Assembly (NCBI GenBank): GCA_005888465.1
Contig: VAYJ01000133.1
Coordinates: forward strand, 2,508-7,901
DNA from: Actinomycetota bacterium
GTDB taxonomy: Bacteria; Actinomycetota; UBA4738
Length of the DNA stretch: 5,394 nt
Reading direction: 5' to 3'
This document shows, one piece after another, positions 1-5,394 of the stretch (positions within the stretch are counted from its first letter, which is position 1; the number at the start of each line of letters is the position of its first letter). Under the pieces are notes generated by a model. That model worked only from the letters and a program-made list of their open reading frames with translations. It was not told the origin of the DNA and did not search any database. A program made the translations under genes and the position numbers.

Positions 1-2932
1 CGAACCCGTGCGGGAGCAGCAGGACGAGCCCGCTCGTCTGGCCCCACTTGTCCTCGGCCGACGCGATGAACTGATCGACGATCACCTCGGCCTCGTTGAC
101 GAAGTCGCCGAACTGCGCCTCCCAGCAGACAAGCGCTTCCTTCGCCACGACCGACACGCCGTATTCGAACCCGAGGGTCGCGAACTCGTTGAGCGGGCTG
201 TCGTAGATGAGGAAGGGCGCCTGCCCCTCGGAGAGGTGCTGCAACGGGAAGTAGCGCTCCTCCGTTCGATTGTCGATCAGCACCGCGTGGCGCTGGCTGA
301 ACGTGCCGCGCCGCGTGTCCTGCCCACTGACGCGAACCGGCGAGCCCTCCATGACGAGCGAGCCGAAGGCGAAGGCCTCCCCCAGCGCCCAGTCGATACG
401 GTCGTCGGCCAGCGCGTCGCGTCGCCGCTGCATCTGCGCGGCGAGCTTTGGGTGCGGCGTGAACGTCTCGGGCCAGGTCGTGACCGCCTGGAGGATCCGC
501 TCGAGGGTCTCGCGCGGGACGCCGGTCTCCGGCGAGGGCGGCAGCCTGGGCTCGGGGGCGCGCCGGCGGCCGACGGTCGGCTCCGGCGGCGCGCTCTCCT
601 TCGTCTCGTCGAACGCCTGCTCCAGGCGCGCGTGATAGTCGTGCAGGGCGGCCTCGGCCTCCTCGAGCGTGATGTCGCCGCGGTTGACGAGGTGCTCCAC
701 GTAGACCTTGCGCACCGAACGGTGCTGGTCGATGCGCGCGTACATGTCCGGCTGCGTGTAGCTCGGGTCGTCGGCCTCGTTGTGGCCGTAGCGCCGGTAG
801 CAGATGAGGTCGATGACCACGTCCTTCTTGAAGGCCTGGCGGAAGGCGAACGCGAGGCGCGTCACCCAGACGCAGGCCTCCGGGTCGTCGCCGTTCACGT
901 GGACGATCGGCGCCTGGACCATCTTCGCGATGTCGGTGGCATAAAGGCTCGAGCGCCCGCGAAAGGCCGGCGTCGTGAAGCCCAGCTGGTTGTTGATCAC
1001 GAGGTGCACGGTGCCTCCGGTGGTGAACCCGGGGAGCTGGCTCATGCCGAACGTCTCGGCGACGACGCCCTCGCCGGCGAAGGCTGCGTCGCCGTGGAGC
1101 AAGACGGGGAGCACGCGCGCTCGTTCCTCGTCCTGGATCTCGTCCTGGGCCGCCCGAGCCATGCCCTCGACCACCGGGTCAACCGCCTCTAGGTGGCTGG
1201 GGTTCGACGCGAGCTCGATCGTGATCGTGGACCCGGCCCGGCTCGTGAACTTGCCCGTCGTCCCGAGGTGGTACTTCACGTCGCCCGTGCCCTGCGCGCT
1301 CTGGGGGTCGAGGTCGCCCTCGAACTCTCTGAAGATCCGGCCGTAGCTCTTGCCGACGACGTTGGCGAGGACGTTCAGGCGTCCCCGGTGCGCCATCCCC
1401 ATGAAGGCTCGTTCCATCCCGGCGCCGGCGGCCTCCTCGAGCAGCACGTCGAGCATCGGGATGACGCTCTCCGCCCCCTCCAGGCTGAAGCGCTTGTGCC
1501 CGACGTAGCGCGAGTGCAGGAACCGCTCGAACGCCTCAGCCGCGTTCAGCCGCTCCAGGACGTGGCGCTGGTCCTCCGATGACGTCTCGCGCCCGATGCC
1601 CTCGACGCGCTCCTGGATCCACTTTTTCTGCTCGGGCTCCTGGATGTGCATGTATTCGATCCCGACCGTCTGGCAATACGCATCGCGTAAGAGATCGAGG
1701 ATTTGGCGGAGCGAGCGCTGGGGCGGCCCCGGCAGGTCGTCTGCAAAGAACTCGCGGTCGAGATCCCACACGGTCAATCCGTGATCGTCGGGGTCGAGTT
1801 CAGGATGGGACAGGACTTCACTCCCCAGGGGGTTCAGGTTCGCGAGCAGGTGGCCACGTACCCGGTACATGTTGATCAGGCGCAGCACGTGCGCCTGCTT
1901 CTCCATCTCGCTCGCGCCGTCTGACCCGCTCGCGCGATCCGGCCGCCAGCGGACGGGCTCGTACGGGATGGCGAGGCTCGCGAACACGCCTTCGTAGAAG
2001 GCGTCCTCGCCCATGAGCAGCGCCTCGAGCTTCGCCAGGAACTCCCCGCTCTCAGCTCCCTGGATGACGCGGTGGTCGTAGGTGCTGGTAACCCCGATCA
2101 CCTTGCCGACCCCGAGCCGCGCCAGCGTGCCCGGGTCGGTACCCTGGTACTCCGACGGGAAGTCGACCCGCCCGGTCGCGACGATCAGCCCCTGGCCGGG
2201 CATGAGCCGGGGCACCGAGAGCTGGGTCCCGATCGTCCCCGGATTCGACAGGGTCACCGTGGTGCCGGTGAAGTCGTCAGGGAAGAGCTTGTTCGCGCGA
2301 ACGCGGCGGATGACGTCCTCGTAGGCACTCCAGAACCCGGAGAAGTCGAGGTCGTCGGCGCCCTTGATGTTCGGCACGAGCAGCGTCCGGCTCCCGTCGT
2401 CCTTCTGCACATCGACGGCGAGGCCCAGGTTCACCTGGTCGTGTCGAACCACGTACGGCACGCCGTCGGCCTCGACGAAGCTCTGCCGCATCCCCGGTAC
2501 CGCCTCGAGCGCGCGCACGATCGCCCACCCGATGAGGTGCGTGAAGCTCACCTTCCCGCCCCGGCCGCCCTCGAGGAAGCGGTTGATGATCCGCCGGTTC
2601 TCCTCGAGGAGCTTCGCGGGGATGATCCGGAACGAGGTCGCGGTGGGGAGCTCGAGGCTCGCCTCCATGTTGCGGACGATGCGCTCGCGGCCGAAGCGGA
2701 GCTGTTCCGCGCCGGCCGGCACCGGCGGCGCCGGCTTCGTGGGCCTGGGCGCGGGAGCGAGCGGGGCCGGCGCGGGCTCGGCCGCGCCGAGCGCGGGGGT
2801 GAAGTCCGCGAAGAAGTCGCGCCAGGCCTCGCCGACCTCCTCGGGATCCTCGCGGAATCGGCGGTACATCTCATCGATGAGCCACATGTTCGGCCCGAGG
2901 GCGGCGGGGTCGAGGCTGTCGTACGCGCTCAT
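1..2932 (-). CDS. kgd: Multifunctional 2-oxoglutarate dehydrogenase/decarboxylase, fused E2-E1 (partial, C-terminus off the left edge)
   Basis: Thiamine-diphosphate enzyme acting on 2-oxoglutarate in the cytoplasmic TCA cycle, with a succinyltransferase (E2) domain fused ahead of the E1 domain. The frame is open from ATG 2932 to the window edge (977 codons); from memory of mycobacterial KGD, about 220-230 residues are missing. Domains seen: N-terminal E1o helix region (residues 15-41, NMWLIDEMYRRF); Ala/Pro-rich linker (45-77); E2 catalytic domain (about 80-330) with SNPGTIGT, SVPRLMPGQG and active-site DHRVIQGAES (His287); E1 from about 340, with MAHRGRLN (His515), SNPSHLEAV (576-584), the ThDP/Mg motif GDAAFAGEG (Asp615) through INNQLGFTT (Asn647/648), and GQDTRRGTFSQRH (870-882). 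No lipoyl domain is present, so a separate lipoylated partner is expected, as in the mycobacterial and corynebacterial complexes. The start matches the family N-terminus; no Shine-Dalgarno is visible and translation is probably coupled to the epimerase. I see no frameshift. Regulation by a GarA-like FHA protein is known for the family but not visible here. Confidence 0.95.
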   Translation of the reverse strand, partial: MSAYDSLDPAALGPNMWLIDEMYRRFREDPEEVGEAWRDFFADFTPALGAAEPAPAPLAPAPRPTKPAPPVPAGAEQLRFGRERIVRNMEASLELPTATSFRIIPAKLLEENRRIINRFLEGGRGGKVSFTHLIGWAIVRALEAVPGMRQSFVEADGVPYVVRHDQVNLGLAVDVQKDDGSRTLLVPNIKGADDLDFSGFWSAYEDVIRRVRANKLFPDDFTGTTVTLSNPGTIGTQLSVPRLMPGQGLIVATGRVDFPSEYQGTDPGTLARLGVGKVIGVTSTYDHRVIQGAESGEFLAKLEALLMGEDAFYEGVFASLAIPYEPVRWRPDRASGSDGASEMEKQAHVLRLINMYRVRGHLLANLNPLGSEVLSHPELDPDDHGLTVWDLDREFFADDLPGPPQRSLRQILDLLRDAYCQTVGIEYMHIQEPEQKKWIQERVEGIGRETSSEDQRHVLERLNAAEAFERFLHSRYVGHKRFSLEGAESVIPMLDVLLEEAAGAGMERAFMGMAHRGRLNVLANVVGKSYGRIFREFEGDLDPQSAQGTGDVKYHLGTTGKFTSRAGSTITIELASNPSHLEAVDPVVEGMARAAQDEIQDEERARVLPVLLHGDAAFAGEGVVAETFGMSQLPGFTTGGTVHLVINNQLGFTTPAFRGRSSLYATDIAKMVQAPIVHVNGDDPEACVWVTRLAFAFRQAFKKDVVIDLICYRRYGHNEADDPSYTQPDMYARIDQHRSVRKVYVEHLVNRGDITLEEAEAALHDYHARLEQAFDETKESAPPEPTVGRRRAPEPRLPPSPETGVPRETLERILQAVTTWPETFTPHPKLAAQMQRRRDALADDRIDWALGEAFAFGSLVMEGSPVRVSGQDTRRGTFSQRHAVLIDNRTEERYFPLQHLSEGQAPFLIYDSPLNEFATLGFEYGVSVVAKEALVCWEAQFGDFVNEAEVIVDQFIASAEDKWGQTSGLVLLLPHGF

Positions 2933-2936
2933 GTCA
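2930..2936 (-). promoter_or_regulatory. Stop-start junction coupling the epimerase and kgd
   Basis: On the minus strand the sequence reads TGACATG: the epimerase TGA stop (2936-2934), one spacer base (2933) and the kgd ATG (2932-2930). No Shine-Dalgarno is visible in the roughly 20 bases upstream. This arrangement is typical of termination-reinitiation, in which ribosomes finishing the epimerase start kgd. It implies a shared transcript and that kgd output depends on epimerase translation unless an internal promoter exists. Confidence 0.6.
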
Positions 2937-3875
2937 GCCCGTTCGGAACGAGTCGACGGTGACCTTCAGTCCTTCTTCGAGCGAGGTCCACGGCTCCCAG
3001 CCGAGCTCCTTCGCCGCCAGCTCCACGTCCAGGTAGTGCCGAACGAGGTCGCCTGCCCGAGGCGGCCCGTAGATCGGCTCGCCCTTGAAGCCGGTGAACT
3101 TCGCGAGCAGCTTGAAGACCGTGCTCACGTCGTTCTGGATCCCCGTGCCGATGTTGAGGAACGCCCCGGGGGCGCGCGAGGCCGCGACCGCGAACGCGTG
3201 CACGGCGTCGTCGACGAACACGAAGTCCCGCGTCTGCTCGCCCGTACCGTAGATGGTGGGCGACTCGCCGGCAAGCATCTTCGAGATGAACGCCGCGATG
3301 ACCCCAGCCTCGCCAATCGTGTCCTGACGCGGGCCGTACACGTTGGCGAGCGCGAGGGCCGCGTAGTCGAGCTTGCGGGCGCGCCGATAGAAGTGCAGGT
3401 AGTCCTCTGCCACCTTCTTCGAGATGCCGTAGGGCGAGGCCGGGTGCGAGCCCTTGCGCGAGGTCTCCTTCACGGGAAACGTGCGCGGCTCGCCGTAGAG
3501 CGCTGCCGACGCGGCGAACACGACCTTCCGGGTCCCGACCGCGACGGCCGCGTCCAGGACGTTCAGGAGCCCAAGGACGTTGACGCTCGCGTCGAACTGC
3601 GGCTCCGCGACCGAGCGCGGCACGGAGATCTGCGCGGCGAGGTGCATGACCACCTCGGGCTGGTGCCGTTCGAAGATCGTGCGGATGCCCTCGGCCCGCA
3701 CGTCCATCGTGTAGAAGGTGAACTGCTGGCCGTAGCCCCGCGCCTCGGCCAGGTTCGCGATCCGGCCCACACTGAGGGAGTCCACCGCGACCACCTGCTT
3801 GCCCTCCGCGAGGAGCCGGTCGCAGAGGTGCGACCCGATGAAGCCGGCCCCTCCGGTCACCAGGTACGTGCTCAC
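2934..3875 (-). CDS. NAD-dependent epimerase/dehydratase, GalE-like extended SDR
   Basis: A complete 313-residue sugar-nucleotide epimerase of the extended short-chain dehydrogenase family, probably cytoplasmic. The N-terminal Rossmann fold has TGGAGFIGS (residues 7-15). Asp32 after strand 2 (VVAVDSLS) indicates NAD rather than NADP. MHLAAQ (77-82) is the usual cofactor-side motif. The catalytic triad is Ser123 (FAASAALYGE), Tyr149 and Lys153 (YGISK). NVYGPRQ (178-184), TRDFVFVDD (215-223), PPRAGDLVRHYLD (271-283) and the LGWEP ending are typical of short bacterial and archaeal UDP-glucose 4-epimerases. Length is normal. The start is GTG at 3875, chosen because the Rossmann motif begins at the usual distance; no Shine-Dalgarno precedes it. 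Its TGA stop lies one base before the kgd ATG, and the DUF3052-like gene ends 29 bases upstream, so it sits mid-operon. UDP-glucose/galactose is the most likely substrate, but other UDP- or GDP-sugars cannot be excluded from sequence. Confidence 0.92.
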   Translation of the reverse strand: MSTYLVTGGAGFIGSHLCDRLLAEGKQVVAVDSLSVGRIANLAEARGYGQQFTFYTMDVRAEGIRTIFERHQPEVVMHLAAQISVPRSVAEPQFDASVNVLGLLNVLDAAVAVGTRKVVFAASAALYGEPRTFPVKETSRKGSHPASPYGISKKVAEDYLHFYRRARKLDYAALALANVYGPRQDTIGEAGVIAAFISKMLAGESPTIYGTGEQTRDFVFVDDAVHAFAVAASRAPGAFLNIGTGIQNDVSTVFKLLAKFTGFKGEPIYGPPRAGDLVRHYLDVELAAKELGWEPWTSLEEGLKVTVDSFRTG

Positions 3876-3890
3876 GAGCTTGAGGATATA

Positions 3891-3910
3891 CGGTGGGTCG
3901 TTCCCTACCG
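3891..3910 (-). other. Intercistronic hairpin between the DUF3052 and epimerase genes
   Basis: Read on the minus strand, CGGT-A-GGG and CCC-ACCG can pair into a 7-bp stem with a single bulged A and an AACGA loop. The stem covers the TAG stop of the DUF3052-like gene. No U-run follows, so this is not a standard intrinsic terminator; it could slow the 3' end, mark a processing site or be incidental. A TATATC string follows at 3890-3885 but lacks a partner -35. The rest of the 29-base gap holds nothing else that I recognise. Confidence 0.3.
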
Positions 3911-4282
3911 CCGGGCAAGCGGGATCACGAACCGGAAGGCGGTGTGCGTGTCCGAGAACCGGATGACCTTGTTGTCGACGAGGCCCGCGGCGACGCCAGC
4001 CCGGATGACGTCGACATCGCGGAGCTCTTTCCGGCCCTTCGGGAACACTGCCCAGACGGCGCCGTTGCGCTCGATGAAGGACTCGAGGCGCGCGAGTCGG
4101 TCGAGCCCGGCATCATCGTGGACCGCCACGACGAGCATGGCCGAGCCCCGCCGAGCGCGCGCGGAGACGTCCGCGCCCGCCGCGACGAGCTCCTCTCGGA
4201 AGTCCGCGTCGGGCACCCCGAGGACCGACACGCGCATGCCCGGCCGGACGCCGAGCTTCTCGATCCGACTCTTCGTGTACAC
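3905..4282 (-). CDS. Small DUF3052-like protein of unknown function
   Basis: A 125-residue soluble protein ending in TAG at 3907-3905. It resembles DUF3052 proteins, common in Actinobacteria and some other bacteria: an opening KLGVRPGMRVSVLGVP (residues 9-24), a central hydrophobic strand GAVWAVFPKG (74-83), and a C-terminal GLVDNKVIRFSDTHTAFRF (100-118) that matches the family's usual GLVDxKV...W/F ending. The assignment is from motif memory, not a search. There is no signal peptide, membrane segment or recognisable catalytic motif; the alternating strands and helices suggest a small Rossmann-like fold (inference). GTG at 4282 was chosen as the start because it lies just before the conserved KLG block. 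An upstream ATG at 4393 would overlap the divergent acnA by 95 bases and add a low-complexity, non-homologous extension. TTG at 4294 is also possible. The gene is first in the minus-strand operon with the epimerase and kgd; its role there is unknown. Confidence 0.75.
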   Translation of the reverse strand: MYTKSRIEKLGVRPGMRVSVLGVPDADFREELVAAGADVSARARRGSAMLVVAVHDDAGLDRLARLESFIERNGAVWAVFPKGRKELRDVDVIRAGVAAGLVDNKVIRFSDTHTAFRFVIPLARR

Positions 4283-4291
4283 GAGTAGAGT
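4268..4291. promoter_or_regulatory. Inverted repeat in the acnA/DUF3052 divergent gap, candidate operator
   Basis: A perfect 12-bp palindrome TCGTGTACACGA (4273-4284) is flanked by ACTCT on the left (4268-4272) and AGAGT on the right (4287-4291), which are reverse complements offset by two bases (GT). The whole element covers the GTG start of the DUF3052 gene and ends 7 bases before the acnA ATG. A dyad in this position could bind a dimeric repressor controlling both genes; in corynebacteria the TetR-type AcnR represses acn, but no such regulator is in this window and I do not claim its site. A 12-bp palindrome is expected about once by chance in a window of this size, so the support comes from its position and the extra arms. 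Confidence 0.35.
4286..4291 (+). promoter_or_regulatory. Possible -10 element for acnA (leaderless start)
   Basis: TAGAGT fits the loose TANNNT -10 pattern used by many actinobacterial promoters and ends 7 bases before the acnA ATG. Transcription would then begin at or next to A4299, giving a leaderless or near-leaderless mRNA, which agrees with the weak Shine-Dalgarno. No good -35 hexamer is visible at 16-18 bases upstream. The hexamer also overlaps the right arm of the inverted repeat, so a bound repressor would block it. Such a short degenerate match is weak evidence. Confidence 0.25.
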
Positions 4292-4298
4292 CAACGGT

Positions 4299-5394
4299 AT
4301 GGGAACCGAGCTCGGCGGCGCGGAAGCACGCCTGGAAACGTCGTCCGGCCCGCTTCGGATGCACCGGCTGTCCTGGCTGGCCGAGCAGGGCATCGCGAGC
4401 CCCGAGCGCCTGCCTCACACGCTCAAGATCCTGCTGGAGAACCTGCTGCGGCGGGCCGGCACCCGCGACGTCGGCGACGACGATGTCCTCGGGCTCGCTC
4501 GGTGGCCGGCCCCGGGGGCGGGAGACCTCGCGTTCATGCCGGGGCGTGTCCTCATGCAGGACTTCACCGGCGTGCCGGCCGTCGTCGACCTCGCGGCGAT
4601 GCGCGCGGCGGTCGGGCGCGCCGGGGGCTCCCCCGCCTCGACGAACCCGCTCGTCCCGGTCGACCTCATCATCGACCACTCCGTCCAGGTCGACCGCTTC
4701 CGGAGCGAGACAGCGTACGCCGCCAACATCGAATGGGAATATCGTCGCAACGGCGAACGCTACGCGCTGCTCCGCTGGGCTCAGCAGGCCTTCGACGGCT
4801 TCCGCGTCGTGCCGCCGGGGATGGGAATCTGCCATCAAGTGAACCTCGAGCACCTCGCGACGGTCGTCGCGGACCGGGACGGCGTAGCCTTCCCCGACAC
4901 GCTCGTGGGGACCGACTCCCACACCACCATGGTCAACGGGCTGGGCGTGCTCGGCTGGGGCGTCGGCGGGATCGAGGCGGAGGCGGCCATGCTGGGCCAA
5001 CCGATGGCGCTTCCCGCGCCGGTGGTGGTGGGCGTGCGGATGTCGGGCGCGCTTCGCGCCGGCACCACGGCGACGGATCTCGTGCTCACCCTTACGGAGA
5101 TGCTCCGGGCTCACGGCGTGGTGGGGAAGTTCGTCGAGTTCTTCGGCGCCGGGCTCTCCTCGCTCGAGCTCGCGGACCGGGCGACGCTCTCGAACATGTC
5201 CCCTGAGTACGGCGCGACCTCTGCGCTCTTTCCCGTCGACGCCGAGACCGTGCGGTACCTCGTCGCGACCGGCCGGGGGAGCCGGGTCGACCTCGTCGAG
5301 CGCTACACGAAGGAACAGGGCCTGTTCCGCACCGACGACGACCCGGAGCCGACGTTCTCCGAGACGGTGGACCTGGATCTCTCGAGCGTCGAGC
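4299..5394 (+). CDS. acnA: Aconitate hydratase, AcnA/IRP1 type (partial, C-terminus off the right edge)
   Basis: Aconitase interconverts citrate and isocitrate in the cytoplasm through a [4Fe-4S] cluster. The first 365 codons are present, roughly 40% of a typical AcnA of about 900 residues. Motifs: LPHTLKILLENLLRR (residues 38-52), the usual first block; MQDFTGVPAVVDLAAMR (86-102); DLIIDHSVQVD (122-132); GICHQVNLEHL (176-186); VGTDSHTTMVNGLGVLGWG (203-221), carrying the active-site Asp-Ser-His; SNMSPEYGATSALFPVD (298-314). The three cluster-ligand cysteines lie in the missing part, so activity cannot be judged. ATG 4299 is chosen because the conserved N-terminus follows at the right distance (RLETSSGPLRMHRL at 11-24 matches the family's beta-strand opening); the N-terminus is slightly shorter than in E. 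coli AcnA. Only a weak AGAG precedes the ATG. The gene is divergent from the DUF3052 operon, 16 bases apart, so its promoter must overlap that gene's 5' end. Confidence 0.95.
   Translation, partial: MGTELGGAEARLETSSGPLRMHRLSWLAEQGIASPERLPHTLKILLENLLRRAGTRDVGDDDVLGLARWPAPGAGDLAFMPGRVLMQDFTGVPAVVDLAAMRAAVGRAGGSPASTNPLVPVDLIIDHSVQVDRFRSETAYAANIEWEYRRNGERYALLRWAQQAFDGFRVVPPGMGICHQVNLEHLATVVADRDGVAFPDTLVGTDSHTTMVNGLGVLGWGVGGIEAEAAMLGQPMALPAPVVVGVRMSGALRAGTTATDLVLTLTEMLRAHGVVGKFVEFFGAGLSSLELADRATLSNMSPEYGATSALFPVDAETVRYLVATGRGSRVDLVERYTKEQGLFRTDDDPEPTFSETVDLDLSSVE

Noticed and set aside
181..250. Apparent frameshift in kgd near residues 895-910
   Set aside because: On re-reading the reverse complement the frame is continuous through HLSEGQAPFLIYDSPLNEF; the first reading was a transcription slip.
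8..1192. Long plus-strand open frame of 394 codons opposite kgd
   Set aside because: It lies wholly antisense to strongly conserved KGD E1 sequence, is rich in Arg/Val/Asp/Glu/Leu as expected of a GC-rich shadow frame, and has no recognisable motif.
2072..2962. Plus-strand open frame of 296 codons opposite the KGD N-terminal and E2 domain
   Set aside because: It is antisense to the conserved E2 domain, has shadow-frame composition and no family motif.
2929..3918. Minus-strand frame of 329 codons overlapping the epimerase
   Set aside because: It is a different frame over the same DNA, with Arg/Gly/Ala-rich composition; the epimerase frame carries all the SDR motifs.
4289..4294. TTGACT on the minus strand as a -35 box for the DUF3052 operon
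   Set aside because: No acceptable -10 hexamer lies 16-18 bases downstream, and the start codon would fall before the transcription start.
4283..4393. N-terminal extension of the DUF3052 protein to ATG 4393
   Set aside because: The added 37 residues are Ser/Pro/Arg-rich, lack family similarity and would overlap the conserved start of the divergent acnA by 95 bases; GTG 4282 is preferred.
4113..5114. Minus-strand frame of 333 codons across the aconitase gene
   Set aside because: It is antisense to clearly conserved aconitase motifs, is His/Arg/Asp-rich and also runs into the DUF3052 gene in another frame.

Overview
The window is GC-rich, gene-dense bacterial chromosome with four protein-coding genes and almost no intergenic DNA. 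Three genes lie on the minus strand (from right to left: a small DUF3052-type protein, a sugar-nucleotide epimerase and a very large 2-oxoglutarate dehydrogenase). A fourth, aconitase, is divergent on the plus strand. The dehydrogenase runs off the left edge and the aconitase off the right edge, so both are partial. I saw no RNA genes, mobile elements, CRISPR arrays or long repeats.

Organism: the best lineage marker is the dehydrogenase. It is the fused E2-E1 form without a lipoyl domain (KGD/OdhA type), best known from Actinomycetota. High GC, a DUF3052 protein and gene starts without clear Shine-Dalgarno sequences fit that phylum. The sequence differs enough from the mycobacterial protein that a deep-branching or uncultured actinobacterial lineage is more likely than Mycobacterium or Corynebacterium. 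This is inference, and another high-GC phylum cannot be excluded.

Layout: 1-2932 (minus) is kgd, with its first 977 codons present and the C-terminus missing. 2934-3875 (minus) is an NAD-dependent GalE-like epimerase whose stop codon is one base from the kgd start. 3905-4282 (minus) is the DUF3052-like protein, 29 bases upstream of the epimerase. 4283-4298 is a 16-base divergent gap that holds part of an imperfect inverted repeat. 4299-5394 (plus) is the first 365 codons of acnA.

Functional reading: two TCA-cycle enzymes, aconitase (citrate to isocitrate) and 2-oxoglutarate dehydrogenase/decarboxylase (2-oxoglutarate onward), sit in a head-to-head locus. The minus-strand genes look like one operon, because the spacings are 29 and 1 bases. 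The small protein and the epimerase have no obvious role in the TCA cycle, and their presence is the oddest thing here. I found no clear evidence of a new defence, mobile or biosynthetic system. The most checkable novelty is the shared regulatory spot between acnA and the DUF3052 gene, and the tight epimerase-kgd coupling.
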